From positions 248,001-312,000 of the forward strand of contig NZ_CP053096.1 of NCBI RefSeq assembly GCF_013008635.1: a DNA stretch of 64,000 nucleotides, read 5' to 3'. Numbering within the stretch: position 1 is the first letter of the stretch; each line of letters opens with the position of its first letter. This document shows, one piece after another, positions 10,085-21,120 of the stretch. The position numbers and the translations under genes are program-made. The notes under the pieces were generated by a model. That model ran no database searches and was not told the DNA's origin. It saw only the letters and a list, made by a program, of their open reading frames with translations. Source of the stretch: Mycoplasma miroungigenitalium (GTDB lineage: Bacteria > Bacillota_I > Bacilli_A > Mycoplasmatales > Metamycoplasmataceae).

Positions 10085-10753
10085 ATGCAAATAAATAACA
10101 ACACATTTAAATCTATTCTTATTTCTTATTTTGCAACTTTTATTAAAACAAAATCAATTAGTTTTATGAGTTGACCAAACAAGTTAATTAATTATCAAAT
10201 ACGAATTGAAGTTGTCTGAAACAAAAATTTTATATTTCACTCGTTAGGTTTATCAAAAATTAAAAATAAAATTAAAAATAATTACAAACTAAATGAATTT
10301 ATTAGCGATGTTTATTTTAACAGGATGTGTTACAGCAACATCAATCAATTATTGACCAAAAACAAAAAACGTATTGTGTTGAAGAAAATTTTGGCAATTA
10401 ATTGAATTACTTCCCACTTCAAAGATAAAGGTTTTTTTGCAAATTTTAAAATCAAAAAAGGGTTTGACAAACCAAGTGCATATGAACAAAGCGAATGCAT
10501 CCTTTATAGCAAACCAATAGAAAATAAAATTGTTGCATTACACTGTAAAATCGGTAATAAATACAATTTAGATATTAAAAATAATCGCTCAATATTCTGA
10601 AACAACAATAAGGATACACTAAACATTGTTGTTATTCCTATATCTATAAAATTGTTAAAAAAAGATAACCTTAAACTGATAAATTTTTGAAATATTAATT
10701 GAACATTTTTAAATGAATGAATAAATAAAAAAACGAGTGCTGAGCACTCGTAA
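10085..10753 (+). CDS. Hypothetical protein visible only with UGA = Trp
   Basis: An uninterrupted frame of 222 residues from ATG 10085 to TAA 10751 with eight UGA codons read as Trp, so it is not open under the standard code. The protein is rich in Lys, Asn and Ile, has no signal peptide or clear membrane segment, and matches no family I recognise. Trp residues cluster at WNKNF, FWNNN, FWNINW and NEW. No Shine-Dalgarno site precedes the ATG, and upstream in-frame alternatives exist. The last codons overlap the gap terminator hairpin of the convergent gene. The length of a frame with no TAA or TAG in such AT-rich DNA supports it being real, but its expression is unproven. Confidence 0.6.
10725..10750 (-). 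terminator. Terminator of gap
   Basis: Seven-base stem CGAGTGC/GCACTCG with a 3-base loop and a T7 run on the minus strand, 8 nt past the gap stop codon. Confidence 0.8.
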
Positions 10754-10758
10754 AAAGA

Positions 10759-11796
<1,038 letters not shown>

Positions 11797-11934
11797 TTAT
11801 TTATTTGTAATAATTTTACTAATTATTTATCTGCTTATTTATAGTGTATCGGTCAAAATGTGAAAATTTTAAGGGACTATTACCACAAAAAAATCACACC
11901 TTTTTTTTCTTTTTACCCTATTAGATAATTGAAA

Positions 11935-11962
11935 AAATAAAATAAAAGACCAAAATGGTCTC
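11935..11962 (-). terminator. Terminator of the rplJ-rplL operon
   Basis: Stem AGACC/GGTCT with a five-base loop, followed by TTTTATTTTATTTT on the minus strand. Confidence 0.7.
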
Positions 11963-11990
11963 TTATAAAATATTATTCTTGTTATAGAAA

Positions 11991-12362
11991 TTATTTGAAT
12001 TCAACTGATGCGCCAGCTTCTTCAAGTTTTGCTTTTAGTTCTTCAGCTTCGTTCATTGTAACGTTTTCTTTAACTACAGCAGGTAATGTTGAAACTAATT
12101 TGTTTGCATCCATTAGTGCTAATCCTAATAGTTCTTTAACTACTTTAACGATTGGTAATTTTTTACCATTGTCAGCAGTAATAACAACGTTAACTGATGA
12201 TTTTTCTTCTTTAGCTTCGCCAGCTGCAGGTGCTGCAGCAACAGCAACTGCTGAAGGGTCAATACCAAATTCATCTTTCATTGCTTGAACTAATTCCATA
12301 ACTTCTTTAATTGACATTTCTTTTAAAGCAGAAATAAATGTATCTTTTTCTAATTTAGCCAT
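11991..12362 (-). CDS. rplL: Ribosomal protein L7/L12
   Basis: Stalk protein of the 50S subunit that recruits translation GTPases. 123 residues. The N-terminal dimerisation helix is followed by the Ala-rich hinge ([11 protein letters not shown]) and the globular C-terminal domain with [10 protein letters not shown] and [13 protein letters not shown]. It follows rplJ by 38 nt, the standard order, and AAAGGAA lies before the ATG. Confidence 0.97.
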   Translation of the reverse strand: MAKLEKDTFISALKEMSIKEVMELVQAMKDEFGIDPSAVAVAAAPAAGEAKEEKSSVNVVITADNGKKLPIVKVVKELLGLALMDANKLVSTLPAVVKENVTMNEAEELKAKLEEAGASVEFK

Positions 12363-12400
12363 TTTATTGTTTCCTTTCGATTAAATTGTTGTTTGAATTA

Positions 12401-12904
12401 CTATTCGCTTTCTTTTTCACTATATAGTTTTAAAGAAAGGGATAGTTGTTGTAGAGGAGCGATAAGTGAACGTGCAAGTATACCAAGTGCTTCTTCATAG
12501 TTTGGTAATGTAGCAACTTCAGCAACACCTTTAGCATCGATAACTTTTCCTTCGAAAATACCAGCTTTAAGTACTAATAATTTATTTGTTTTAGCAAATT
12601 GACTTAATACTTTAGCGGCAGCTAATTCATCCTCATTGCTGAAAGCATAAATGTTAGGTCCAACTAAGTGGTTTCCTAAAGCTTCAAAATCTGTATCTTT
12701 AAGTGCATATTTGAAAATACGGTTTTTGAAAACAACTAACTCAACGCCAGCTTTTTTAGCTTCAACACGTAATTCTGTTAATTCAGCAACAGAAAGTCCA
12801 CGATATTCAGCAACAACAAGTCCTTTAGTATTTTTGATTTTCTTTGAAATCATTTTTGCTTGTTCTTTTTTCATTAATTTGAATTTAGATTCTTTTGCGT
12901 TCAT
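12401..12904 (-). CDS. rplJ: Ribosomal protein L10
   Basis: Binds 23S rRNA at the stalk base and carries the L7/L12 dimers. 167 residues starting at ATG 12904. The N-terminal globular domain has VVAEYRGLSVAEL and GVELVVFKNR; the C-terminal helix ends the protein as usual. AAAGGGGGA is placed ahead of the start. It is the first gene of the rplJ-rplL operon and preceded by a leader that resembles the L10 autoregulatory leader. Confidence 0.96.
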   Translation of the reverse strand: MNAKESKFKLMKKEQAKMISKKIKNTKGLVVAEYRGLSVAELTELRVEAKKAGVELVVFKNRIFKYALKDTDFEALGNHLVGPNIYAFSNEDELAAAKVLSQFAKTNKLLVLKAGIFEGKVIDAKGVAEVATLPNYEEALGILARSLIAPLQQLSLSLKLYSEKESE

Positions 12905-13028
12905 ATGGAGTTTCCCCCTTTCGTAATTAATAATTAGCAATACGATTATAAAATATAGACAATATGTTTATGGTATACATTCGGTAACAAATTAAGTTAA
13001 CACAGTTACTGTCTTTATGTATTGCTAC
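12905..13028 (-). promoter_or_regulatory. Probable L10 ribosomal-protein leader (autoregulation)
   Basis: The ~120 nt transcript leader of rplJ contains GTTAACTTAATTTG followed by TTACCGA, close to the conserved kink-turn segment of Firmicutes L10 leaders, to which the L10(L12)4 complex binds to repress its own operon. The match is by eye to the general motif. Confidence 0.45.
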
Positions 13029-13031
13029 GCT

Positions 13032-13037
13032 ATTATA
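13032..13037 (-). promoter_or_regulatory. -10 box of the rplJ-rplL promoter
   Basis: A perfect TATAAT on the minus strand about 130 nt upstream of rplJ. The -35 region is not well defined, which is normal in mycoplasmas. Confidence 0.5.
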
Positions 13038-13162
13038 ACGCAAACAAGTAAATTTTAAAAATAATTTTACCTATTCATAAATTTATTTTTTTATCACGTA
13101 AACCTATTTATATATAGCAAAAGCCAAAAGTTATTGAGCTTAAAGTTATAAAGAATTACTTG

Positions 13163-13168
13163 TATAAT
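13163..13168 (+). promoter_or_regulatory. -10 box directly before the DHH gene
   Basis: TATAAT ends 9 nt before the ATG at 13178, so the transcript would start at or within a few bases of the start codon (leaderless). No Shine-Dalgarno site is present. Confidence 0.5.
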
Positions 13169-13177
13169 AATATTGTT

Positions 13178-14098
13178 ATGAATATGAAAGATAAATTTAA
13201 AAAATTTTGAGAAATCATTAATCAACATGAATATGTTACATTATGTACTCACACTAACCCGGACGGCGATACAATCGGTTCTTCAGTCGCATTTAAAGAA
13301 ATTATTGAATTAAATTGTAAAAACATTAAAGAGGTAAAAATATCTGGTGGTGACTGTCCGAGAAACTTAAATTTTTTATTTGAAAAGGAGCTTTCGTTAG
13401 TCGATGATGAATTTTTTGATAAATCTTTAGTTGTGGTCGTTGATACATCTGCAAAGAAAAGAATATTTGATAAAAGAGTCATAACGGAAGAATCGCTTAA
13501 ATTTGATCATCATCCTTGTGAAGAAAAATGAAAATTTGAAATTGGCGGTGATTATTGACCTGCTACTGGTCAACTACTTGCTGAAATGGTAATGACATTA
13601 AATTTGAAATTAAATCAAAAAGCTTTAAAGGGACTGGCGGTTGCGATATTGACCGATACAAACAATTTCGCTGAAAGAAACATCTCTTCAACAACATTTG
13701 ATGTCATGTCATATTTGCTTAAACAAGGTTTAGAATATAAAGAAGTTCTTCTTCAAATGCAGCTAAACAAGGAAGAGAAAAAACTTATTTTCGAAACAAT
13801 ATCAACTGCAAAAACTGATGGTATTGTCACCTATATAATAAGCAAAGAAACTATTTCAAATGATATTGTCAGACCTTTAGTTAATACATTTTTAGATATT
13901 GCCGATACCGAAGTTTCACTTTGTGTACTTAAAAATGTAGAGGGTAAATATCGCTGTTCTATCAGATCGCGTTCGTATTATGATGTTAATAAAATAGCAA
14001 ATTATTTCGGGGGCGGAGGTCATAAAAACTCGTCAGGATTTGTTATAAACTCATTAGAACAACTATCTGAAGTGGTTGCTAAAATTAACTTAAAATAA
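13178..14098 (+). CDS. DHH/DHHA1 phosphoesterase (NrnA / oligoribonuclease type)
   Basis: 306 residues with UGA as Trp. Residues 25-36 hold HTNPDGDTIGSS, residues ~86-91 VVVVDT and 111-113 DHH, the metal-binding motifs of DHH phosphoesterases. The C-terminal GGGGHKNSSGF is the DHHA1 substrate-binding loop. Family members with this layout degrade nanoRNA and pAp, or cyclic dinucleotides; this short soluble form fits NrnA/MgpA. An alternative ATG lies two codons in (13184). No ribosome-binding site is seen; see the adjoining promoter note. Confidence 0.9.
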
Positions 14099-14107
14099 TA
14101 CTTTTTT

Positions 14108-14144
14108 ATAAGTCAGATTTTTTTCAAAATCTGACTTATTTTTT
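14108..14144 (+). terminator. Terminator of the DHH gene
   Basis: A perfect 14-bp inverted repeat (ATAAGTCAGATTTT and its complement) with a short loop, followed by a T run. Confidence 0.85.
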
Positions 14145-14279
14145 ATTACTATTCAAAAAATAAAAAAATAGGAGCAAAAACAATATAATATAAGAAAATA
14201 AATTCCCTAATTTTACAAATAGCCCTTTAAATAAGTGATATAAGTTTAAAAAAATTTTTTACGTTACTCGCATATTTTG

Positions 14280-14420
14280 TATAAAATAAGAATGCATTTA
14301 AATACACGTCGTTATGACTTTAGTCAAAACAAATATTAAATAAACAATCCAAAAAAACAAGCATTCGCGACGTTTTATATTAAATACCAATAAATCAAGT
14401 AATTTATTGTTGCTTTTTTT
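14280..14420 (+). promoter_or_regulatory. Unassigned structured leader before the MATE gene
   Basis: The 314 nt between the DHH terminator and the MATE gene hold a likely -10 (TATAAA at 14280-14285) and a long-range pairing ACGTCG (14306-14311) with CGACGT (14368-14373). That pairing encloses a small TGAC/GTCA hairpin (14315-14326). An 8-bp AU hairpin at 14388-14409 follows, with T7 at 14414-14420. This order (aptamer-like domain, then terminator-like hairpin, then Shine-Dalgarno) looks like an attenuator or riboswitch. It matches no class I can name, and the hairpin is weak. Confidence 0.35.
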
Positions 14421-14458
14421 ATTCGTCAAATTTTAAATATTAGAAAGGAGATTCATCT

Positions 14459-16210
14459 ATGGAAAATGAACAAAGAAAACACATCAAACAAGATCGTGCA
14501 AACAGATTATTTGGTAATACCCCAATTAAAAAAGCTATTTGAATAGTTGTTATTCCTTCACTTCTTACAGCTTTAATGGTTGGATTGTATTCATTCGCAG
14601 ACACTATCTTTATTCAGCAATTTGTGCCAAAAACAAAAATAATTTTTGATACAAATACTAACCCAGGAGAAATTTATAATTTCTTACCTTCCTTAAACAT
14701 TCGTCACATCACGCATGATGAATATTATGCTTTATATGAAAAATATAAAAGTGTCGGAGCCGGCATTCCAGAAATTAACGGTAATTTAATAGTCTCAACT
14801 GCTAACGCTGCATTTCAACCTTTAATTGTATTTTCAAACTCAATAGTTTTTTTAATACCGGTTGGAGCAAGTATTTATTACACAAAATGTATTGGTAAAG
14901 GTTATGAATTTACTGGTAAAAACTTATGAGCAACTATGTTTTGAGTTTGCTTTAGTCTATCACTTTTAGCAACATTAATCTCATTTACTCTTGTTGGGTC
15001 TGGATTAATAGACTCGTTGGCTGGTCGAAACATTGTTGACCCTAATGTTGTAAAAGACAGCAATGAAAGAGAATTGCTTCAAGCATATTACGATGCCGCT
15101 CACAATATGAGTGTTTCGTGAGCAAGTCAATATGTATATATTTATGCATCAGGAACAATTATTCAAGGTTTAAGCTTATTCCTTTCTTACTTTATTAGAG
15201 CTGAAGGGTATAACGTTTATACGATGGGAGTCGGAATCGGTTCTAACGTTATAAACATTTCTCTTGATGCTATCTTTATTATTGTTTTGAAACAAGGTGT
15301 TTTAGGAGGTGTCGTAGCCACTGTAATAGGATGAACATTTAACTTATTAATGTATGTGTGATACGTAATTTACTTAAATGTAAAAGGCAAATCATGATTG
15401 GACTTTAGAAAATTGTTTAAATTTAAATTTAATAAAGCGCTTCTTGGACCTACATTTTTACTTGGTGCTAGTGGGTTTGTTCGTGGTTTTGGTACAGCAA
15501 TAGCTTTTGCGGTATTGAACTTACTATTTACCAAAACTTCATTCTCCTTGAGCGGAAGCTATCAATTCTACTTAGCTAAATGTATGCCCGTTTTATTCCT
15601 ATTCGTAATGGCAATATTTGGAATAAATGATGGTGCAAGATCGTTATTATCATTTAATTACGTAAAACGTGACTTTAAAAGATGTAGAGAAATATATATA
15701 TGAACATTAATAGTTGCTGTAACTTATGCAGTGTTGTCATATATTTTAGTGGCCGCAACTGCCGAATCTGTCATTGTTAAAATTCTAAATACTACTGATG
15801 ATACTAAATATGAGGTTGCAAAATTCATGAGAGTTATGATGTTAAGAATTGTCTTTCTATCATTCTCAATTTCATCAGTCTTACTTTTCCAAGGAACAAA
15901 TGATATTGAAAAATCATTATTATCAGTCTCAATGGAAAATTTCATTTGTTACCTAATAATTGCCCCTTTAAGCTGATTGATAGGTTCGTTAATATTCCGT
16001 TATACCGGAAGCTATGAATGAAGTAATTATGCAATACTTATTGCATTTGTAGTTAACTCATTAATTTCGTCAATGATTTTATTTGGCTTTTCTTGACATT
16101 ATACAACTAAAAAACTACCAAATATCGACCAAGCCAAATTGTCGTGAAGTAGAAAAATTGAACATAAGTTTTTCGCTCAAGCTGCTGAGTATGAAAAACA
16201 ATTCGCATAA
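14459..16210 (+). CDS. MATE-family multidrug/cation exporter
   Basis: 583 residues, with many UGA Trp codons. Two bundles of hydrophobic helices (about 12 in all) in the MATE arrangement begin KKAIWIVVIPSLLTALMVGLYSFADTIF-like in helix 1. Compared with ordinary MATE proteins (~450 residues) it has two long hydrophilic insertions, about residues 55-115 and 185-215, predicted to lie outside the first helices of each pair. It also has a charged C-terminal tail. MATE proteins expel cationic compounds using Na+ or H+ gradients; the substrate here is unknown. AGAAAGGAG lies 8 nt upstream of the ATG. The gene is bounded by terminators and so is a single unit. Confidence 0.88.
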
Positions 16211-16232
16211 TAGAGCTTGGCTCTATTTTTTT
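16209..16232 (+). terminator. Terminator of the MATE gene
   Basis: Stem AATAGAGC/GCTCTATT with a 3-base loop and a T7 run, overlapping the stop codon. Confidence 0.8.
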
Positions 16233-16256
16233 ACTGATTTACTTATTATTCAATTG

Positions 16257-16284
16257 AAAACAAAAAATAGAGATTACTCTATTT
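16257..16284 (-). terminator. Terminator of the sufS-rluB operon
   Basis: Stem AAATAGAG/CTCTATTT around the rluB stop codon, followed by TTTTTTG on the minus strand. Confidence 0.65.
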
Positions 16285-17011
16285 CTTTTTTATTCAATTT
16301 TTCTTTTTGAATTCTAATAATGTTTTTTAAGTCTTTTAGTTCTTTAAGGGTTAATTCACGATAAGTGCCTTCAGGCATTTTATCTACATTAATATTAGCA
16401 AACGATACACGTTTTAAATTAATCACTTTATGACCAATAGATTCGAAAAGCTTTTTAACATGATGATATGAGCCAACATGTAATGTGACAAGATAACTTT
16501 TGTGCTCAACTTGGTCAACTATTTGCTTTGAAAGTTTATTATTTACCATTACCCCTTCATTTAACATTCTGAATTTTCTTAGTGAAAGTGGTTCATCAAT
16601 ACGCGCACGATATGTTCTGGGTATTTCATATTTAGGGTGAGTTAATTCATTAACCATTTGCAAATCATTCGTCAAAATGATTGTTCCAGTTGTATTGTAA
16701 TCAAGTCTCCCAACCGGAACAACTCTATAATTATTAGGTACTAAATCAACCACTGTCTGACGCCCAAACTGATCTTTTGAACTAGAAACAGTTTTTTTAG
16801 GTTTATTAAGTACGAAATATACAAGTTTATCAACTTTGTTTTCAATTACTTTACCATTAATTGTTACAATATCATTTTTAGTGACCTTGGCACCTAATTT
16901 AGCGACTATGCCGTTAACAAGAACTTTTCCTTCCTTAATCATTTTTTCAGCCTCGCGTCTAGATGCTAAACCCGCCTGAGCTATAAATTTGTGTAATCTT
17001 ATTTCTTCCAT
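16274..17011 (-). CDS. rluB: rRNA pseudouridine synthase, RluB/RsuA family
   Basis: Converts a specific uridine in rRNA to pseudouridine. 245 residues from ATG 17011. The N-terminal S4 RNA-binding domain (residues ~4-60) begins RLHKFIAQAGLASRREAE. The catalytic GRLDYNTTG has Asp104. RluB (23S) is more likely than RsuA (16S) from the S4 domain and length, but the target site is not certain. It is the last gene of the minus-strand operon, starting 10 nt after the nadD/yqeK stop. Only a weak AUGGA site precedes it. Confidence 0.9.
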   Translation of the reverse strand: MEEIRLHKFIAQAGLASRREAEKMIKEGKVLVNGIVAKLGAKVTKNDIVTINGKVIENKVDKLVYFVLNKPKKTVSSSKDQFGRQTVVDLVPNNYRVVPVGRLDYNTTGTIILTNDLQMVNELTHPKYEIPRTYRARIDEPLSLRKFRMLNEGVMVNNKLSKQIVDQVEHKSYLVTLHVGSYHHVKKLFESIGHKVINLKRVSFANINVDKMPEGTYRELTLKELKDLKNIIRIQKEKLNKKEIE

Positions 17012-17021
17012 TTTTCCATCT

Positions 17022-18116
17022 CTATTCCATCCATTTATCATAGATTTTTTGCTGTTCATCATCAAAAACCACACCTTTAGATTTATTATATTCATAATTA
17101 ACTATAACCACTTGTTTAAAACCTTCTTCGAGATTTTCAAGAGCTAATTGACGTAATTTTTGAACTCCACTAAAAGCTCTGCCATCACAAATTTTGTCCG
17201 CAATAAACAAAATTTTATCTAATTTTGTTAGATTGCTTTTTAAAGTGGTGTGACACTCGATAGCGTCAACAATAGATTGGTCATTAATCATATAAACATA
17301 TTTAACTCATAATGAACCACAAACTTGGTGTAACTTGTGTCGAGGATAAATGCTCTTATCAAACCCATTTAATCCAAAACTAGATATAAACTCTCTTGAT
17401 GCTTGTTCCGGAACTTCTTTACAAATATCGTGGAAGAGACCTGCATAATATCCCTGATTATAAGTTAAACCATTAGCTTTTGCTAATTTAGCGCTGAATT
17501 CAGCAGTGGCTACTGAATGTTTAGCTCTTAAAGCCGTTAATGTGGAGTGCACAATTTCTTTAGCAAATAGTCTGTTTTGACCTATAAAAGCATTGACCTT
17601 GGGGTCAGTGTAAGACAAAACTCCTTTTCTGATGGCGGTTGAGGATTCTTCATACAATTCGTTATTAAGTTTTATGAGATTAAATCTTTTAATGTTTGTT
17701 TTATTGAAATTATTGCTTCGTTTAAAAACTACGAATTTGGCAGTTTTGGTGATTTCTTCAATAAATTCTCATTTATGTAAGGTAGGCAGACAATCTGAAC
17801 CAATAAGGAAAAATAATTCATCTGATTCGTATTTTTTAGCAAAATATCTAATTGTTTGATAAGTATAACTTACACCGCCTTTCTTAATTTCATACTCCGA
17901 AATTTCAAAGTTCTCAGGGCAATCATATATTGATAACTCTATCATTTTAATTCTGTCCTGAGCGCTAACATTTTTTTGTTTTTTCTTGAATGGATTAGTG
18001 GCTGCAGGAATAAAAATCAATTTATCTAGCCCTAATTGTTCATAAGCATATTTGGCAATCTTAATATGTCCATTATGGACTGGATTAAAACTACCTCCAA
18101 ATAATCCTATTTTCAT
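17022..18116 (-). CDS. nadD: Nicotinate-nucleotide adenylyltransferase fused to a YqeK-type HD hydrolase
   Basis: 364 residues, two domains. Residues 1-190 are NadD: GLFGGSFNPVHNGH with the HxGH nucleotidyltransferase motif (His14, His17), and a later SSTAIRKG matching the ISSTxIR motif. It makes deamido-NAD from nicotinate mononucleotide and ATP. Residues ~200-364 are an HD-domain hydrolase like YqeK (diadenosine tetraphosphate hydrolase), with HSVATAEF, LFHDICKE and IADKICDGR. In Bacillus these are adjacent separate genes; the fusion is known in mycoplasmas. The start is ATG 18116, which lies 3 nt after the dinB stop and has its AAAGGA inside the dinB end. Confidence 0.93.
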
Positions 18117-18118
18117 AA

Positions 18119-19348
18119 TTATCCTTTCTTTGCTGTATCTTCGCATAAATAACGTGACTGAATATTTTCCTTGACTTTATCTCTTTCGAATTCGTCACCA
18201 GTTTTTAATGATTTTACTCTCATTTTATAATTTATATTTTTAATAATACTTTTAATTTTGTCTTCGTGTTCAGTAGCTTCAAATAATGATATTGGTTTTA
18301 CGACATCAAATTCGTTTACTAAACGAGATAATTTGACTCCAATGCCTCTAATAAAATTCTCTTTAAATATGTTATTGAAAATTGAACTGGCTTTAGAGTA
18401 AATCTCATCGCTGTCATTAGTTGGAATATTGAGCGTCATTTGTTGACGAGTTCAGCGTTTAGCAGTGCTTCTTACCGAAACAGTTATTACGTGACCAACA
18501 GCATTACGATTCTTAGCTCGTAAACTTACTTTTTGACATAAATTAAATAAAATTTTTAATATCTCATCGCGTTCATCCAAATCAAAAGACAAAAATGTTA
18601 ATTCATTTCCTATTGATTTTAAATCATTATGTCCATAATTTAATTCTTCATTAAATATGCCCTTCGCTTCATCGATGAAACGCTTGGTTCTTGAACGAAA
18701 AATTTCATATAAATCGTAATCATTTTTGTCACGAGAGGCTAATTTCCCTATTGTGTCAATTCCAATTTCCTTTAACCTTTGAGAAGTACTCTCACCGATA
18801 CCAAAATATTCATCAATTCCTAATGGTCAAATTCTATCTTTAATATCTATTACCTTGGTATGGAGAACACCAAAAGGTTTGGCTAGATTAGTTGATAATT
18901 TAGCCAGAAATTTATTGTGGGAAATGCCAATGGAAATAGGTATACGAAACTTCGAATATACACGTTTTTGTATTGATTTCGCTAAATTGACTGCATTATT
19001 TTCATCAGTAATATTTGTCACATCCACCCAACACTCATCTATTGAATAGACCTCTATATTTTTAGTGTAATTTTCTCCTAGAAAATCAAATATTTTGTTT
19101 GACAAATTAATATATAAATCGAAATTTGGCTCTATAAAAATTGTTCTTGGTTCTTTTTCTAAAATTTTGTAATTGGGTCACCCTGATTTTGCGCCTTTTG
19201 CTTTTAACTCATAACTTACTGAACAAGCAATCGAACGTTTAAGATTTTTGCCAATTGCAATGGGTTTACCATCATACTGAGGGTTCAATACGCGATGTGC
19301 GCTAGCAAAATAAGAATCAAAATCAATATGAAAAATTATTTTAGACAT
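18119..19348 (-). CDS. dinB: Y-family DNA polymerase (Pol IV / UmuC-like)
   Basis: Low-fidelity lesion-bypass polymerase. 409 residues. HIDFDSYFAS at the N-terminus and YSIDECWVDVT hold the catalytic acidic residues of the palm. The helix-hairpin-helix thumb has GIGESTSQRL-type sequence, and a little-finger domain follows. The start ATG at 19348 overlaps the iscU stop by 8 nt, so it is translationally coupled. Its position between Fe-S and NAD genes is not functionally obvious. Confidence 0.92.
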
Positions 19349-19760
19349 TTAACTCTTCTTTAAGAGCACTTGATAGTAACGTTGCACAATAATATCTATT
19401 AGGGTGTTCTTTAACATTATTAAAAATTGCTAACTCTCCTAGTTCATTTTCAATTGAATTATCCCCACCATTTTTAATAAAAGATTCATATTTTTCAATG
19501 AAATTAGATGCTTCATCTACACTTTTGCCATTAAGTTCTTTACAAATTAAATCAGTAGAAGCAATCATAAATGCGCAGCCCTTCGCATCAAAATACAAAT
19601 TATTTATTTTATTATTGTTAATTTCAAAACTGAATTCAAGATAATCAGCACACGCTTTCCCATGTCTGGTTATTTTATTATTATCTAGTATTTTTTTATA
19701 TTCGGGTTCTAAGTAATGCGCCATAATAATTTGGCGTTTTTGTTCGTGATTAAATGACAA
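19341..19760 (-). CDS. sufU: Fe-S cluster scaffold, SufU/IscU type
   Basis: 139 residues. The three conserved cysteines are in place: Cys37 (GKACAD), Cys62 (AKGCAF) and Cys125 (RYYCAT), with Asp39 next to the first. In Firmicutes SufU is the sulfur acceptor from SufS. The start is TTG at 19760: AGGAGG lies 8-9 nt upstream, no ATG is available before residue 13, and the sequence from TTG matches the family N-terminus. It overlaps the sufS end by 11 nt and the dinB start by 8 nt, so the three genes form one coupled chain. Confidence 0.93.
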   Translation of the reverse strand: MSFNHEQKRQIIMAHYLEPEYKKILDNNKITRHGKACADYLEFSFEINNNKINNLYFDAKGCAFMIASTDLICKELNGKSVDEASNFIEKYESFIKNGGDNSIENELGELAIFNNVKEHPNRYYCATLLSSALKEELNV

Positions 19761-20907
19761 TGAAATCCCCTCCTTTTTCTAAAGAATCAACAAGTTTTCT
19801 GATTTCTTTTTTATTATTATAAACTCCTAATGAGACTCTGACATATGAATTTTCCTGTGTTATATTTCTAACATAATATGCGCAGAAAAGTCCAGATCTT
19901 ACATATATATTTTGAGTACCTAAATAGTGCGCAATATCATGAGAATCTACACCTTTAATATTGAATAAAATAATGTGATCATTTGGCTGTGTATAAATTT
20001 GAATATTCGGAATTTTTGATAGTTTTTTATAGGCATAATTAGATAAATCATTCAAAATTTTTTGTGTTTTTTCATATCCTAAATAAGTATTAAAGAAATC
20101 GAGCGCTTTATCAAACATATAAATACCAGCAAAATTAGCCGTACCTGATTCAAATAAATCAATTGAGTCATTTTTAATTCAAGTGCATGATTTATCTATG
20201 TTAAGAACTGATCCACCTCCAAAAAATACAGGTTCAAGTTTTTTTAATAAATCATTTTTTATTGCTAAGACCCCTAGGCCTGTAGGCCCATAAAATTTAT
20301 TACAACTAAAAGCTATAACATCAGAAAATTTTGCTCTAACAGGTTCGTAGACAATTGCCTGAGCAGCATCATTAACAATGATTGCCCCGACTGATTCGGC
20401 TTTTTGTTTAATTAATTTCATATCAGTAGAAACATTGAAATTGTTATTCATCTGAGCAAATGCGATAACTTTAGTTTTATCATTAATATTATTAAGTAAG
20501 TCATTTTTAACTATTATTTTTGCACCAGTCTTTTTTGAAATTTCTATTCATGGAACAAAATTTGATGAATGATTAAATGAACTTAATAAAATTTCGTCAC
20601 CTGCTTTAAGTTTAGATTGTATCATTAATGCAAACATATTTAATGATGCTGTGGTACCTGAGGTAAAAATAATTTTTGTTTCATCGATATTTGTCTCTAA
20701 TAAATCACAAATTTTTTTACGTAAACTATTGATAATAGCAATATTTTGGATTCCTAACGGTGCATTGTTAGTTCTCACACTAACAGAATATTTTTTATAA
20801 AAGTCTGTACTTGCCTTAATAGCCATATCAGGCTTTAAACATAGTGCAGCATTATCAAAATAAGTAATTTTTCTTAACATTTTAAAATGATTTCTTAGTT
20901 TTTTCAT
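19750..20907 (-). CDS. sufS: Cysteine desulfurase (SufS/Csd type)
   Basis: PLP enzyme that takes sulfur from cysteine for Fe-S clusters (and possibly tRNA thiolation). 385 residues. The PLP lysine is Lys204 in SCNKFYGPTG, and the persulfide cysteine is Cys342 in VRSGLFCAYYV, the group II (SufS) arrangement. FTSGTTASLN binds the cofactor phosphate. It is the first gene of the operon and its product delivers sulfur to SufU encoded next. No Shine-Dalgarno site is seen before ATG 20907 or before the next ATG nine codons in. Confidence 0.94.
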
Positions 20908-20998
20908 AATTCAATTTTATTGCACTATTCGAAATATCATTCAACTTTCCAAAAAATTTCCTTTTATTTTTGTAGATTTAATGTATATTTTTATTTAT

Positions 20999-21107
20999 AC
21001 CGAGATAAGCTTGTGTCGCTTAAATCGATATACCATTCGGTTCGACGAATGAAATCCAGTAAAAAATTATCCCGTTAACGAATTGGTTTAACCAATTAAA
21101 AAATATT
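20999..21107 (+). promoter_or_regulatory. Probable L13 leader upstream of rplM-rpsI
   Basis: The ~110 nt before rplM contain ACCGAGATAAGC and a run of short complementary pieces (ATTCG...CGAAT around GGTTCGA, and AATTGGTTTAACCAATT). This is consistent with the structured L13 leader of Firmicutes that lets L13 repress its operon. Assigned from position and general resemblance, not by alignment. Confidence 0.4.
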
Positions 21108-21120
21108 GAGGAGAAAAACA

